Assembly: GCF_003086355.1 (NCBI RefSeq)
Contig: NZ_CP031733.1
Location: forward strand, 806,001-870,000
Length of the DNA stretch: 64,000 bases
Source of the DNA: Streptococcus chenjunshii
GTDB taxonomy: Bacteria > Bacillota > Bacilli > Lactobacillales > Streptococcaceae
Direction of reading: 5' to 3'
Shown: positions 26,631 through 36,213 of the stretch, piece after piece
Layout: each line of letters starts with the position of its first letter
How positions within the stretch are numbered: the stretch's first letter is position 1
Notes under the pieces: model-generated
Databases searched by the model: none
What the model saw: the letters and a program-made list of their open reading frames with translations, nothing else
What the model was told of the DNA's origin: nothing
Program-made: the position numbers and the translations under genes

Positions 26631-26713
26631 TGCAAAAGCATTAGTCCTGTTTGGCTTACCAAGCGGGAGTAAAGAAACATCTCGCTTGGAATTAACCTTG
26701 CGGGATGTTTTTT
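26624..26713 (+). promoter_or_regulatory. Transcription attenuator of the leu operon
   Basis: Three mutually related hairpins are visible. Pause hairpin: GGGCTAATGC/GCATTAGTCC (26624-26633 with 26638-26647, AAAA loop). Antiterminator: CCAAGCGGG (26659-26667) with CTCGCTTGG (26681-26689). Terminator: AAACATCTCGC (26675-26685) with GCGGGATGTTT (26700-26710), then six T residues. The antiterminator and terminator share CTCGC, so only one can form. Ribosome stalling at the leucine codons would favour read-through into leuA. Confidence 0.85.
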
Positions 26714-26801
26714 GTTAATGATTTGCTGCAGGCAGAGGAAGAGACAGGCTGTCATTCTGTGCTGTCTCAGTGCTAATCAGGATTTTAGAAGGTGGTTTTA
26801 T

Positions 26802-28361
26802 ATGCGTAAAATTGAGTTTCTTGATACAACCCTTCGCGATGGGGAGCAGACACCGGGAGTGAATTTTTCAGTTAAGGAAAAGGTTGCTATTGCTAAACAG
26901 TTGGAAAAATGGGGCATTTCTGCCATTGAAGCAGGTTTTCCGGCTGCTAGTCCGGATTCTTTTGAGGCAGCCAGACAGATTGCTGCCGCAATGACGAGGA
27001 CAGCTGTGTCTGCCTTGGCGCGTTCGGTCAAATCAGATATTGATGCCTGCTATGAGGCAATTAAAGATGCTAAATACCCCCAGTGTCATGTTTTTATAGC
27101 GACCAGCCCTATTCACCGTGAATTCAAACTAAAAAAATCGAAAGAGGAAATCCTTGATATCATCAAAGAGCATGTCAGCTATGCACGGACAAAATTTGAT
27201 GTAGTAGAATTCTCCCCCGAAGATGCGACACGCACCGAATTAGATTATCTTCTTCAGGTGGTACAGACAGCGGTAGATGCTGGGGCAAGGTATATTAATA
27301 TCCCGGATACAGTTGGTTTCACAACTCCGAAAGAATATGGCGCTATCTTTGACTATCTGCTGAAAAATGTTAAAACAGAGCATGAGATTATTTTCAGCCC
27401 GCACTGCCATGATGATCTCGGTATGGCGACCGCCAATACTTTGTCAGCTATCAATAACGGTGCCGGCCGCATTGAAGGCACAATTAATGGTATTGGTGAG
27501 CGGGCCGGCAATGTAGCGCTTGAAGAAGTGGCAGTAGCTCTTAATATCCGTCAAGATTATTTCCAAGTGACTTCTGATATTGTACTCAATGAAACCATCA
27601 ATACTTCGGAAATGGTGTCGCGTTATTCAGGTATTCCGATTCCAAAAAATAAGGCTGTTGTCGGCGGCAATGCTTTCTCACATGAATCAGGCATTCATCA
27701 AGACGGGGTTCTGAAAAATCCATTGACCTATGAAATCATTACTCCTGAACTGGTCGGAGTAAAGCAGAATTCACTGCCTTTGGGCAAACTTTCCGGCCGC
27801 CATGCCTTTGTTGAAAAATTAAAGGCTCTTGGTTTTGATTTTTCAGAATCGGAAATTGCTGATTTCTTTGCTAAATTTAAACAACTGGCTGACAAGAAAC
27901 ACGATATTACTGATGCGGATATTCAGGCTTTGGTTATCGGGAGAGAAGTTGAAAATCCAGAAGGTTTCCGCTTCAGCAATCTTAAGGTGACTTCAAATGC
28001 TGATGAAACCTTAACAGCCGCGGTATCCATGGTTAATGCTGATAATGAAGTGGTTGAAGTATTGGCTAACGGCCAAGGATCGGTTGAAGCTATCTTTAAC
28101 GCTGTTGACAAGTTCTTTAATCAAACGGTTAGATTAGACAGTTACAATATCGAGGCTGTTACTGACGGTATTGATGCGCAGGCGCGTGTACTGGTTTCTG
28201 TTGAAAATATTGATACGGATACAATTTTTAATGCTTCAGGTCTTGATTTTGATGTCTTAAAAGCCAGTGCCATTGCCTATATCAATGCCAATACACTGGT
28301 TCAAAAGGAAAATGCCGGTGAGATTGGCCGTCAGTTGTCAGAACATGACTACCCGAATTAA
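26802..28361 (+). CDS. leuA: 2-isopropylmalate synthase
   Basis: First committed step of leucine synthesis: acetyl-CoA plus 2-oxoisovalerate gives 2-isopropylmalate. It has 519 residues, the size of bacterial LeuA. The HMGL-like catalytic barrel starts FLDTTLRDGEQTPGV and contains SPHCHDDLGMATANTL with the metal-binding histidines and GTINGIGERAGN. The C-terminal LeuA dimer domain (from about residue 390) gives leucine feedback inhibition. I chose ATG 26802 after GAAGGTGG; an open extension upstream would run into the attenuator. leuB follows after 515 nt filled with repeats. Confidence 0.97.
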   Translation: MRKIEFLDTTLRDGEQTPGVNFSVKEKVAIAKQLEKWGISAIEAGFPAASPDSFEAARQIAAAMTRTAVSALARSVKSDIDACYEAIKDAKYPQCHVFIATSPIHREFKLKKSKEEILDIIKEHVSYARTKFDVVEFSPEDATRTELDYLLQVVQTAVDAGARYINIPDTVGFTTPKEYGAIFDYLLKNVKTEHEIIFSPHCHDDLGMATANTLSAINNGAGRIEGTINGIGERAGNVALEEVAVALNIRQDYFQVTSDIVLNETINTSEMVSRYSGIPIPKNKAVVGGNAFSHESGIHQDGVLKNPLTYEIITPELVGVKQNSLPLGKLSGRHAFVEKLKALGFDFSESEIADFFAKFKQLADKKHDITDADIQALVIGREVENPEGFRFSNLKVTSNADETLTAAVSMVNADNEVVEVLANGQGSVEAIFNAVDKFFNQTVRLDSYNIEAVTDGIDAQARVLVSVENIDTDTIFNASGLDFDVLKASAIAYINANTLVQKENAGEIGRQLSEHDYPN

Positions 28362-28506
28362 GTAACCATAGAAACCAGTTCAGAACCAGAGGGAAGTTAG
28401 CTGTCAGTTTTGGCTTTGCCTGTTCAAGAAGATGGAAATTTGGGAAAAGACTGCAGATTGCTTGTCTTTTTCCAAGTTTGAGGTAGCCTTTGTATCTTGT
28501 GGAATT

Positions 28507-28612
28507 GAACACGGCCTAAAATCCTAATGAAAAAGATGAAGTCTGTCGCGGTGTAGGCCACCGCTCGTCCTTCCCTATTTTCATACGGATTTCTTAACGG
28601 CCTTTGTATCTT
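28507..28612 (+). repeat. Family A modular element, copy 7 (106 nt, type II stem)
   Basis: Type II stem with a short core (GTCTGTCGCGGTGTAGGCC). A stray GCCTTTGTATCTTGTGG (28484-28500) sits immediately before it. It lies between leuA and leuB. Confidence 0.85.
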
Positions 28613-28620
28613 GTGGAACT

Positions 28621-28861
28621 GAACACGGCCTAAACGCTGTGAGAATACACAGGCAGTCCGAACTTGAAAATGGGGGAGTGAGGGAACCTAAAATTTGGGG
28701 TTCTGTACAAGGCTTAGCCAGCCGTAGATGACTGAAGGCTTTGCCGTCTTTGCAGCCGACCGTACCCTTCTAGTCATCCTGGCAGGGGTGCGTCTGCGAA
28801 ATCGAAGATTTCGGACTTACCGCCTATTTTCTCTTTGCGTTTTTCACGGCCTTTGTATCTT
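28621..28861 (+). repeat. Family A modular element, copy 8 (241 nt)
   Basis: Type I ends with a long core: ACACAGGCAGTCCGAACTTG, a GGGAGTGAGGGAACC stretch, then the shared module ending TCGAAGATTTCGGAC. It is nearly identical to copy 10 at 35097-35337 in opposite orientation. Its right end lies right before GTAAGGAG, the Shine-Dalgarno of leuB. Confidence 0.85.
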
Positions 28862-28876
28862 GTGTAAGGAGATGAG

Positions 28877-29914
28877 ATGATAAATATTGTAAGTTTAGCC
28901 GGCGATGGTATCGGGCCGGAAATTATGGCCGCAGGGCTTGAAGTATTAGCTGCAGCAGCTGAAAAAATTGGTTTTAAGTACAAGATTATTGAAAAGCCTT
29001 TTGGCGGTGCAGCTATCGCTGCCTGCGGAACGCCGCTTCCGGATGATACACTGCAGGCTGCTAAAGGAGCTGATGCTGTTTTATTGGCAGCAATCGGCAG
29101 TCCTGAGTATAATCAGGCTCCGATGCGTCCTGAACAAGGACTGCTTGCCTTGCGTAAGGAGCTTAAATTGTTTGCCAATATCCGACCGGTTCAGATTTTT
29201 CCGGCTCTCCGGCACTTGTCACCTCTCAAGGAAAAGCAGATTGATAGTGTAGATTTTGTGCTTGTTCGGGAACTGACTGGGGGCATCTATTTTGGAGAAC
29301 ATCGGCTTGAAAGCGAAAAAGCGTATGACGTTAATGCCTATTCGGCTGAGGAAATTCGCCGTATTCTGCGCAAAGCATTTACTATCGCCCGGCAGCGCCG
29401 TAAGAAAGTAACCAGCATTGATAAGGAAAATGTGCTGGCAACCTCTAAGCTGTGGCATCAACTGGCCGACCAAGTAGCAGCCGAATTCCCGGATGTAACG
29501 CTTGAACACCAGCTGGTTGACAGTGCTGCTATGCTAATCATTACTGACCCTTCCCGCTTTGATGTCATCGTGACCGAAAATCTTTTTGGCGATATCTTAT
29601 CCGATGAAGCCTCTGTGTTGCCGGGAACATTAGGGGTTATGCCGTCAGCCAGCCATGCTGAAGATGGTCCCAGTCTTTATGAACCTATTCACGGCTCTGC
29701 TCCGGATATTGCAGGGCAAGGAATTGCTAATCCTATTTCAATGATTTTATCGGTTGCCATGATGCTGCGCGATTCCTTTGCTGAAGCAGCCGGTGCTGAA
29801 ATGATTGAAAAGGCTGTGGCCGAAAGTCTGAACCAAGGCATTCTGACCAGAGATTTAGGGGGGACTGCCAGCACAGCCCAAGTAACCGCAGCTGTTGTAA
29901 ATAATCTGAACTAA
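28877..29914 (+). CDS. leuB: 3-isopropylmalate dehydrogenase
   Basis: NAD-dependent oxidative decarboxylation of 3-isopropylmalate, third step of leucine synthesis. It has 345 residues, slightly below the common 350-360. GDGIGPEIMAAGLEVL is the N-terminal glycine segment; VRELTGGIYFGEHR holds the catalytic tyrosine region; VTENLFGDILSDEASVLPG contains the Mg2+-binding acids; EPIHGSAPDIAG is the NAD-specific adenine-binding loop. ATG 28877 follows TAAGGAGATGAG, with a family A element ending just upstream. Part of leuABCD. Confidence 0.97.
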   Translation: MINIVSLAGDGIGPEIMAAGLEVLAAAAEKIGFKYKIIEKPFGGAAIAACGTPLPDDTLQAAKGADAVLLAAIGSPEYNQAPMRPEQGLLALRKELKLFANIRPVQIFPALRHLSPLKEKQIDSVDFVLVRELTGGIYFGEHRLESEKAYDVNAYSAEEIRRILRKAFTIARQRRKKVTSIDKENVLATSKLWHQLADQVAAEFPDVTLEHQLVDSAAMLIITDPSRFDVIVTENLFGDILSDEASVLPGTLGVMPSASHAEDGPSLYEPIHGSAPDIAGQGIANPISMILSVAMMLRDSFAEAAGAEMIEKAVAESLNQGILTRDLGGTASTAQVTAAVVNNLN

Positions 29915-30035
29915 ACATTTTTAGCCAAATCCTGAGATGAGAGATCCCATGGGACACACTATAGCAGGAGGCTTTCAGCTGAATCCGATCATGTTTCAGC
30001 TTTTTATGAAAACCTATTTAGTTGGGAGAGATAAG

Positions 30036-31418
30036 ATGAGCGGAAAATCGATTTTTGATAAATTATGGGACAGGCATACCATAACCGGCAAAGAAGGCGA
30101 GCCTCAGCTCATGTATGTTGATCAGCATTATATTCATGAAGTGACCAGCCCTCAGGCTTTTGATGGGCTAAGGGAAGCAGGACGGCAGGTGCGCCGTCCG
30201 GATTTGACATTTGGGACCTTTGACCATAATGTGCCTACCGTTAATATCTATGATATCCGTGATGTGATTTCCAAAGCTCAGATGGATGCGCTGGCCCGTA
30301 ATGTCAATGAGTTCGGTATTCCACATGCCAGCCACGGTTCTGAACATCAAGGAATTGTTCATATGGTCGGTCCGGAAACAGGGCGCACTCAGCCTGGAAA
30401 GTTCATTGTCTGCGGAGACAGCCATACCGCTACCCACGGCGCCTTTGGGGCTATTGGTTTTGGAATAGGCACAACGGAGGTTGAGCATGTTTTTGCAACC
30501 CAGACCATTTGGCAGGTTAAACCGAAAAAACTTTTAGTCAGGTTTATTGGCAAACCGCAAAAAGGGGTTTATTCTAAAGATTATGTTTTAGCCTTAATTG
30601 CCCGTTACGGTGTTGCCGTAGGGGTAGGCCATGTTGTTGAATATGTGGGCGAAGCCATCGATGCACTGACAATGGAAGAACGGATGACTATCTGCAATAT
30701 GTCCATTGAATTCGGTTCTAAAATGGGGATTATGAATCCGGATCAAAAAACTTTTGACTATCTTAAGGATAAAGAACATGCTCCTAAGGATTTTGCCGCA
30801 GCAGTGGCAGACTGGCAAACCTTAGTATCCGATCCAGATGCTGAGTATGATAAAGTTATTGAATTGGATGTATCTGACTTAGCTCCTATGGTGACATGGG
30901 GGACCAACCCTTCTATGGGGGTAGAATTCGGTCGGCCTTTCCCAGAAATTCGTGATATGAATGATGAGCGTGCATACAGCTATATGGAGCTGAAGCCTGG
31001 ACAGACAGCAGAAGATATTGAGTTAGGTTATGTTTTTTTAGGCTCATGCACCAACGCCCGCCTAAGCGACCTTAAGGAAGCGGCAAAATTTGTTAAGGGA
31101 AAGCATATTGCGGCCAATCTGACAGCTATTGTTGTTCCAGGAAGCCGGCCAGTTAAACGTGCAGCTGAAAAAATCGGCCTTGATAAAATATTTACAGACG
31201 CCGGTTTTGAGTGGCGCGAACCTGGGTGCTCCATGTGTTTGGGCATGAATCCTGATAAGGTTCCCGAAGGAATGCACTGTGCATCAACCAGCAATCGAAA
31301 TTTTGAAGATCGGCAGGGGCAAGGGGCAAAAACACACTTATGCAGTCCTGCTATGGCAGCAGCAGCAGCTATAGCGGGCCACTTTATCGATGTTCGCCGG
31401 CTGCCGGAGGCAAACTGA
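30036..31418 (+). CDS. leuC: 3-isopropylmalate dehydratase large subunit
   Basis: With LeuD it isomerises 2- to 3-isopropylmalate through a 4Fe-4S cluster. The 460-residue protein is an aconitase-type large subunit. The cluster ligands are the cysteine in LGSCTNARL and the two in [23 protein letters not shown] is the substrate segment. I chose ATG 30036 after GGGAGAG, because LeuC proteins begin at this [13 protein letters not shown] segment; an in-frame 33-residue upstream extension has no counterpart. The 121-nt gap after leuB is otherwise empty. Confidence 0.97.
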   Translation: MSGKSIFDKLWDRHTITGKEGEPQLMYVDQHYIHEVTSPQAFDGLREAGRQVRRPDLTFGTFDHNVPTVNIYDIRDVISKAQMDALARNVNEFGIPHASHGSEHQGIVHMVGPETGRTQPGKFIVCGDSHTATHGAFGAIGFGIGTTEVEHVFATQTIWQVKPKKLLVRFIGKPQKGVYSKDYVLALIARYGVAVGVGHVVEYVGEAIDALTMEERMTICNMSIEFGSKMGIMNPDQKTFDYLKDKEHAPKDFAAAVADWQTLVSDPDAEYDKVIELDVSDLAPMVTWGTNPSMGVEFGRPFPEIRDMNDERAYSYMELKPGQTAEDIELGYVFLGSCTNARLSDLKEAAKFVKGKHIAANLTAIVVPGSRPVKRAAEKIGLDKIFTDAGFEWREPGCSMCLGMNPDKVPEGMHCASTSNRNFEDRQGQGAKTHLCSPAMAAAAAIAGHFIDVRRLPEAN

Positions 31419-31526
31419 TCTAGCGTAAATGCCGATTAACGTTTGTGAGCTTGCTTCTTGGACTCAACAGGGAAATGGCTCATTTGAACAAACAGCAGCT
31501 TAAAATCCAACTGCTTGGAGAATGTG

Positions 31527-32117
31527 ATGGACAAATTTACAGTTTATACGGGAACAACAGTTCCCTTGATGAATGATAATATTGATACCGACCAGATATT
31601 GCCAAAACAATTTTTGAAATTAATTGATAAAAAAGGTTTTGGGAAATATCTAATGTATGAGTGGCGCTACCTGGACGATAAATATACCGAAGATCCGGAC
31701 TTTATTTTCAATCAGCCTGCTTATCGCAAGGCAACGATTTTGGTGACCGGTGATAATTTTGGTGCAGGCTCATCGCGGGAACATGCAGCCTGGGCCTTAG
31801 CGGATTATGGCTTCAAAGTGATTATTGCAGGTTCTTTTGGCGATATTCATTATAATAATGACCTGAACAATGGCGTTTTGCCGATTGTTCAGCCTTTAGA
31901 AGTAAGGCAAAAACTGGCTTCTTTAGATCCTGATGATGAGGTGACCGTCAATCTTCATGAGCAAAAGATTATCTCACCTGTCGGAGAGTTTCATTTCGAT
32001 ATCGACGGAGAATGGAAAAATAAACTGCTTAAGGGGCTTGATGATATCGGGATTACTCTGCAGTATGAAGAACTGATTGCTGATTATGAGAAGAGACGCC
32101 CCCGATACTGGCAGTGA
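31527..32117 (+). CDS. leuD: 3-isopropylmalate dehydratase small subunit
   Basis: The swivelling-domain partner of LeuC. It has 196 residues, standard length. The N-terminal [20 protein letters not shown] and the family motif [13 protein letters not shown] (near residue 70) are both present. I chose ATG 31527 after GGAG; a TTG four codons earlier is less likely. Last gene of leuABCD; the downstream gene has its own ribosome site after 139 nt. Confidence 0.97.
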   Translation: MDKFTVYTGTTVPLMNDNIDTDQILPKQFLKLIDKKGFGKYLMYEWRYLDDKYTEDPDFIFNQPAYRKATILVTGDNFGAGSSREHAAWALADYGFKVIIAGSFGDIHYNNDLNNGVLPIVQPLEVRQKLASLDPDDEVTVNLHEQKIISPVGEFHFDIDGEWKNKLLKGLDDIGITLQYEELIADYEKRRPRYWQ

Positions 32118-32256
32118 CAGCCGCAGCAGCTAGACTTGGTTATGCTGCTGGTTCAGGTCTGTCAGTTTGGAAAATTCAGAAAATTTATTGCTTTTTCACA
32201 GTGAGCATGATAAACTAATAAGGTATGATTAAAAATTAGATGGAGAATAATCTGTT

Positions 32257-33042
32257 ATGACTAAACACATCCATTGGAATGGCGAGCTGTCGCAAGAAGG
32301 GCTTGACATTGTAAAAGGACAGGGAGGCGTTATTGTCTGTCCGACTAAAGTAGGTTACATCATTATGACAGCCGATAAAGAGGGGCTTGAGCGCAAGTTC
32401 GCCGCTAAGGAACGCAAGCGCAACAAACCGGGAGTAGTGCTCTGCGGCAGTATGGAAGAACTGCGTGCTCTTGCTCAGCTGACACCTGAAATCGATGCTT
32501 TTTACCAAAAACACTGGGATGAAGATATTCTTCTTGGCTGTATTCTCCCTTGGAAAAAAGAGGCTTATGACAAATTAAAAGCTTATGGTGACGGCCGTGA
32601 AGAACTGATGACAGACAGCCGCGGCACTTCCTGCTTTGTTATCAAATTTGGTGTAGCAGGTGAGCAAATTGCCAAAGAAATGTGGGAGAAAGAAGGCCGA
32701 ATGGTCTATGCATCATCGGCCAACCCATCAGGAAAAGGCAATCGTGGTAAGGTAGAAGGCATTGGTGAGCGTATTGAATCTTATGTTGACCTTGTGATCG
32801 AGGCGGATGATTATGTTGCCTCCATCCAGCCTGATAAAACAGTGGATACACGTTATGAACAGGGCGTTATGGTATCAATGGTAGATGCTGATGGCCAACT
32901 CATTCCTGAACAGGGGGCCGGCAGCCGTTCCGTTTCCCCTTGCCCAGTTGTTATTCGCAAAGGGCTTGATATTGATAAAATTATGATGCACCTTTCGGAT
33001 CATTTTAACTCTTGGGATTATCGCCAGGGCGAATATTATTAA
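32257..33042 (+). CDS. YrdC/Sua5-domain protein (threonylcarbamoyl-AMP synthase family)
   Basis: A 261-residue protein with a YrdC-like domain, the fold that makes threonylcarbamoyl-AMP for tRNA t6A or binds nucleotides and dsRNA. The nucleotide-binding features are VCPTKVGYIIMTADKEG, the basic AAKERKRNKPGVV and VYASSANPSGKGNRG. It differs from canonical TsaC/Sua5: the usual P-T-D-T-x-Y-G-L is P-T-K-V-G-Y-I-I, and a linker of about 60 residues separates the parts, so it is probably a side-branch paralogue. It follows leuD but has its own Shine-Dalgarno (GGAGAA) and ends in a terminator. Confidence 0.75.
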   Translation: MTKHIHWNGELSQEGLDIVKGQGGVIVCPTKVGYIIMTADKEGLERKFAAKERKRNKPGVVLCGSMEELRALAQLTPEIDAFYQKHWDEDILLGCILPWKKEAYDKLKAYGDGREELMTDSRGTSCFVIKFGVAGEQIAKEMWEKEGRMVYASSANPSGKGNRGKVEGIGERIESYVDLVIEADDYVASIQPDKTVDTRYEQGVMVSMVDADGQLIPEQGAGSRSVSPCPVVIRKGLDIDKIMMHLSDHFNSWDYRQGEYY

Positions 33043-33049
33043 AATGAGA

Positions 33050-33107
33050 AAAGAGCAGAAGCAGAATCCGTATTTCGCGAGAAATCGATTCTACTCCGCT
33101 CTTTTTT
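33050..33107. terminator. Bidirectional terminator between the YrdC gene and pepE
   Basis: AAGAGC and AGAATC on the left pair with GATTCT (33087-33092) and GCTCTT on the right, followed by TTTTTT on the plus strand; the minus strand also ends in a T-rich tract. The two flanking genes converge here. Confidence 0.8.
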
Positions 33108-33140
33108 AGATACAGTCGTGTCATGTTTTAGTTCAATTGG

Positions 33141-33758
33141 CTATGATTCCAGCACAGTACAGTCATCTTCAGTGACCAAAACAGCCTGATGATTGTTGAT
33201 AGGAAGTAGCTGAAGTTTATCCTGATAGCGATCCAATGTTTGCTGGCAAGCCGCTGCAAAAGGCTCTTCTCCGAAATGCGGTAAAACAGAAAAATCTATT
33301 AAAGCAAGCGCTTCTGTATCTGTTAGTTCCGCGGCCAAACCAGGGCTGTCCATGATCCCAGCATAGCTGATATCAGCAGCTGCGATAATAGCGCCGGCTG
33401 ACTCACCGGCATAAAGCATCCCTTCTGATATGCGCCGGCGAATGACAGGCAGTAAGTTTTTCTTTTTTAATTCCTGCAAAAGATAAAACGTATTGCCCCC
33501 TGAAACAGCTAAGATTGAACAAGACTCTATTGCTTTGGCCGACTCACTTTCTGACAGTTCCGCAATATCCAGAGCGGTCACAGCTAAACCTAACTTCTCA
33601 AAGCCAGTGTAGACCTGCTCGATAAATTGTTTGTATTCTTCAACTTGAGCTGCTGTCGTAATAAACAGCATGTCCTGTTTTATCTTATATTTATCCAGCA
33701 CCCTTAAAAATAAATCCTGTGTTTCCGCAAAAGATGATGTTAAAAATAATAAAGTCAT
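33141..33758 (-). CDS. Peptidase S51 family protein (PepE-like / type 1 glutamine amidotransferase-like)
   Basis: A 205-residue protein of the dipeptidase E (Asp-specific dipeptidase) family. The nucleophile elbow GESAGAIIAAAD (near residue 118) holds the serine of the Ser-His-Glu/Asp set, SVLPHFGEE gives the histidine region, and LAVSGGNTFYLLQEL is the family segment before it. ATG 33758 follows AAAGGAG. It may hydrolyse N-terminal Asp dipeptides; several relatives have other or unknown substrates. Monocistronic by context. Confidence 0.85.
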   Translation of the reverse strand: MTLLFLTSSFAETQDLFLRVLDKYKIKQDMLFITTAAQVEEYKQFIEQVYTGFEKLGLAVTALDIAELSESESAKAIESCSILAVSGGNTFYLLQELKKKNLLPVIRRRISEGMLYAGESAGAIIAAADISYAGIMDSPGLAAELTDTEALALIDFSVLPHFGEEPFAAACQQTLDRYQDKLQLLPINNHQAVLVTEDDCTVLES

Positions 33759-33836
33759 TGAGGGCTCCTTTCTTCGGACAATTCAGCATTAGACCGGCGT
33801 AGATACCTGAACAAGCCTGCTCTCTTTTAAGAATAG

Positions 33837-34805
33837 TTATTTTCCAAGCTGAATATGAGGGAAATGCTGGCTCAGATACTCAAAAGTATCCTGTAACTGA
33901 TCGTCTGTTTTTTTGCCGATATTTTTAATCGGGACACTATATTTTTTCTTATCATTATTTTTTAAGCCAATTAGAGATGACTGCCTGCTGACTGCGATGA
34001 GGGACCGTCTCACTGTCAGGATGTAATGATAGAGCTGAACAATTTCATTGAGATTCATGACACTCAGCCCTCGATAATCGCTGATTAAATGGTGTTTATA
34101 AATAATGATTTTCAGCTTTTCATCGTGAAAAGCTGCTTCAGAAACAAGAGAATCAAAAGAACCGTTTAATTCAGGATATTCTTGATAAAGTTCATCATAA
34201 GCTTGATTGACACGTTTTTTTGTGAAGAAAGCCGCTACAATGAAGAAAGCAGCAAGACCGCAGAAAATAATCCCTACGATATAAGAAGACCGCCGGTCAT
34301 TTTGCAGCTGGGAAAGTGACACATAGTTGCCGTAAACAAAGTATTGGCCAATCTCTGATGAAGAATCGATAATCTCAGCAAGTGAAGCAGAATAGTTTTC
34401 AATCTGTTCTTGGTTGTTGTAATTGGCATTATAATATGTAACAGTTAATGACTCCGGACTGTCGGCCAGACTGTCCCCTTTTTTGATAAGCTGAGCAATT
34501 GTTTTATCATTTTCTTTAGCTTCCAGAGCTGCGTAGCCATCCCGGAAAGTGACAAGCCAAAGTACGGTGTTGTGGCCATCAATATCGGCAATCGGTTCAT
34601 CGTAAATACCGTAAATATCAATAACAAGATTGCTGCCATTTTCAGCTACAGTGGACTGACCATTATAAACAGCGTTGTTGCTTTCAAGTCTTTTAATATC
34701 AGTGCTGTAATAATTAAAGATCATATAGCCTACCGCAATCAGTAAAAAAATAATACCTAAAACTAAATTAGCAACAAAACCTTTATTACGCTTTTCTTTT
34801 ATCAT
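33837..34805 (-). CDS. Uncharacterised membrane protein with two transmembrane helices
   Basis: A 322-residue protein I do not recognise. Residues 1-9 are basic, about 10-30 form a membrane helix, about 31-172 a polar and probably extracytoplasmic region with many Asn/Gln/Ser, about 176-196 a second helix, and the rest a charged cytoplasmic tail. The tail contains a repeated basic pattern (KNNDKKKYSVPIKNIGKKT). The Shine-Dalgarno GAAGGAG comes immediately after the end of family A copy 9, so the 5' end of its mRNA is set by that repeat. No function can be assigned. Confidence 0.75.
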   Translation of the reverse strand: MIKEKRNKGFVANLVLGIIFLLIAVGYMIFNYYSTDIKRLESNNAVYNGQSTVAENGSNLVIDIYGIYDEPIADIDGHNTVLWLVTFRDGYAALEAKENDKTIAQLIKKGDSLADSPESLTVTYYNANYNNQEQIENYSASLAEIIDSSSEIGQYFVYGNYVSLSQLQNDRRSSYIVGIIFCGLAAFFIVAAFFTKKRVNQAYDELYQEYPELNGSFDSLVSEAAFHDEKLKIIIYKHHLISDYRGLSVMNLNEIVQLYHYILTVRRSLIAVSRQSSLIGLKNNDKKKYSVPIKNIGKKTDDQLQDTFEYLSQHFPHIQLGK

Positions 34806-34822
34806 AAAAACTCTCCTTCACC

Positions 34823-35087
34823 AAGATACCAAGGCCGTTAAGAAATCCGTATGAAAATGGCGGTAAGTCCGAAATCTGTGATTTCGCAGACGCGCCCCTG
34901 CCAAGATGACTAGAAGGGTGCGGGCGTCTGTTAAGACGGCAAAGCCTTCAGTCAGCTACGGCTAGGGTCGTTTAACAAGATGCTTGCATCACGCTGACAG
35001 GCATACTCACAGCGCAGCCACACTCGTACGTCAGCTTGCGCTTCCTACGATTGCGTCTCTTTTTCATTAGGATTTTAGGCCGTGTTC
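34823..35087 (-). repeat. Family A modular element, copy 9 (265 nt, type II stem)
   Basis: Minus orientation. Long core with the CGAAATC/GATTTCG hairpin module, GATGCTTGCATC, and a module with CACACTCGTACGTCAGCTTG. Nearly identical to copy 11 at 42270-42534 in the opposite orientation. Its GTATCTT end abuts the Shine-Dalgarno of the 33837-34805 gene. Confidence 0.85.
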
Positions 35088-35096
35088 AGTTTCACC

Positions 35097-35337
35097 AAGA
35101 TACAAAGGCCGTTAAGAACGCAAAGAGAAAATAGGCGGTAAGTCCGAAATCTGTGATTTCGCAGACGCACCCCTGCCAGGATGACTAGAAGGGTACGGTC
35201 GGCTGCAAAGACGGCAAAGCCTTCAGTCATCTACGGCTGGCTAAGCCTTGTACAGAACCCCAAATTTTAGGTTCCCTCACTCCCCCATTTTCAAGTTCGG
35301 ACTGCCTGTGTATTCTCACAGCGTTTAGGCCGTGTTC
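35097..35337 (-). repeat. Family A modular element, copy 10 (241 nt)
   Basis: Minus orientation, type I ends, long core like copy 8. It is in tandem with copy 9 through a TTTCACC spacer. The stretch 35338-35702 that follows is A/T-rich and holds no gene I can support, only the promoter of the next gene. Confidence 0.85.
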
Positions 35338-35702
35338 CATTAATAACATAAGAGCCTGCTCTACAGTAAAAAAATCTAACTAATTTATATAAAAAATCTG
35401 ATTCTGCCATTCAATCAAAAATTTACAGTTCGCCTGCAGAATGCGGCTCTCATTTTATAATAACAAACCAAGTATAGCACTAAGTAAATAAGATGGATAT
35501 TAAGTTTTTATAACATCTTTGATAAAGTCAGCCTATTTAACCTGTTTTTCAGCCGGCAGCTAAATTTCCGAGTCAGTACTATAACTGATTTGCTGGAACC
35601 GTTTCGGTACAGCCGATTCTTGCTGTCAGTTCAGATAAGTAAGATGGCTTTCTGATCTTAATTTGGTTTGTTTTTTCTGCTTTTAATATAAGTGTTTTTT
35701 GC

Positions 35703-35708
35703 TATAAT
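35703..35708 (+). promoter_or_regulatory. Extended -10 box 7 nt before the fRMsr start
   Basis: TATAAT (35703-35708) preceded by TGC. ATG 35716 begins 7 nt later, so the transcript would start at or next to the start codon and carry no Shine-Dalgarno. Confidence 0.7.
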
Positions 35709-35715
35709 AGTAATT

Positions 35716-36213
35716 ATGAGTAAGGAAAAGAAAACCGAAAACTATCAGCTTCTATTGGCTCAGACCAAAGCACTTTTCGCTGATGAAAATAATGCGCTGG
35801 CCAATCTGTCTAATGCCAGCGCTCTGCTAAAAGCGGCACTGCCTAACTCTGTGTTCGCCGGCTTTTATCTTTTTGACGGTCAGCAATTAATATTAGGCCC
35901 CTTTCAGGGAGGCGTATCTTGCGTACGTATTGAGCTTGGCAAAGGAGTATGCGGTGAAGCTGCTCAGAAAGAGCAGACCATCATTGTCGGAGATGTAGCC
36001 TCTTATGCTAACTATATTTCCTGCGATGCGGCGGCTAAGAGTGAGATTGTTTTGCCTATGGTTGAAAAAGGTAAGCTGGTAGGGGTTCTAGATTTGGACT
36101 CGGCTCTGATCGATGATTATGATGCTGTGGATCAGAGTTATCTGGAAACATTTGTTTCGCTTCTTCTGGAAAGGACCGATTGGGATTTTAAGATGTTTGG
36201 AGTTGACAAATAA
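35716..36213 (+). CDS. GAF-domain protein, free methionine-(R)-sulfoxide reductase family
   Basis: Reduces free methionine-R-sulfoxide, an oxidative-damage repair role. It has 165 residues, one GAF domain. The three cysteines of the fRMsr family are in the expected order: [18 protein letters not shown] gives the first two (ten residues apart) and [15 protein letters not shown] the third. [15 protein letters not shown] matches family members. I chose ATG 35716 over two upstream in-frame starts because the -10 box covers them. The stop overlaps the start of dnaX (TAATG), so the two are co-translated. Confidence 0.9.
   Translation: MSKEKKTENYQLLLAQTKALFADENNALANLSNASALLKAALPNSVFAGFYLFDGQQLILGPFQGGVSCVRIELGKGVCGEAAQKEQTIIVGDVASYANYISCDAAAKSEIVLPMVEKGKLVGVLDLDSALIDDYDAVDQSYLETFVSLLLERTDWDFKMFGVDK

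Noticed and set aside
26578..26720. T-box riboswitch upstream of leuA
   Set aside because: No T-box consensus (AGGGTGGNACCGCG) is present; the leader peptide with leucine codons explains the hairpins.
29937..30035. N-terminal extension of leuC by 33 residues
   Set aside because: LeuC proteins begin at the later ATG, which has its own GGGAGAG; the extension has no homologous look.
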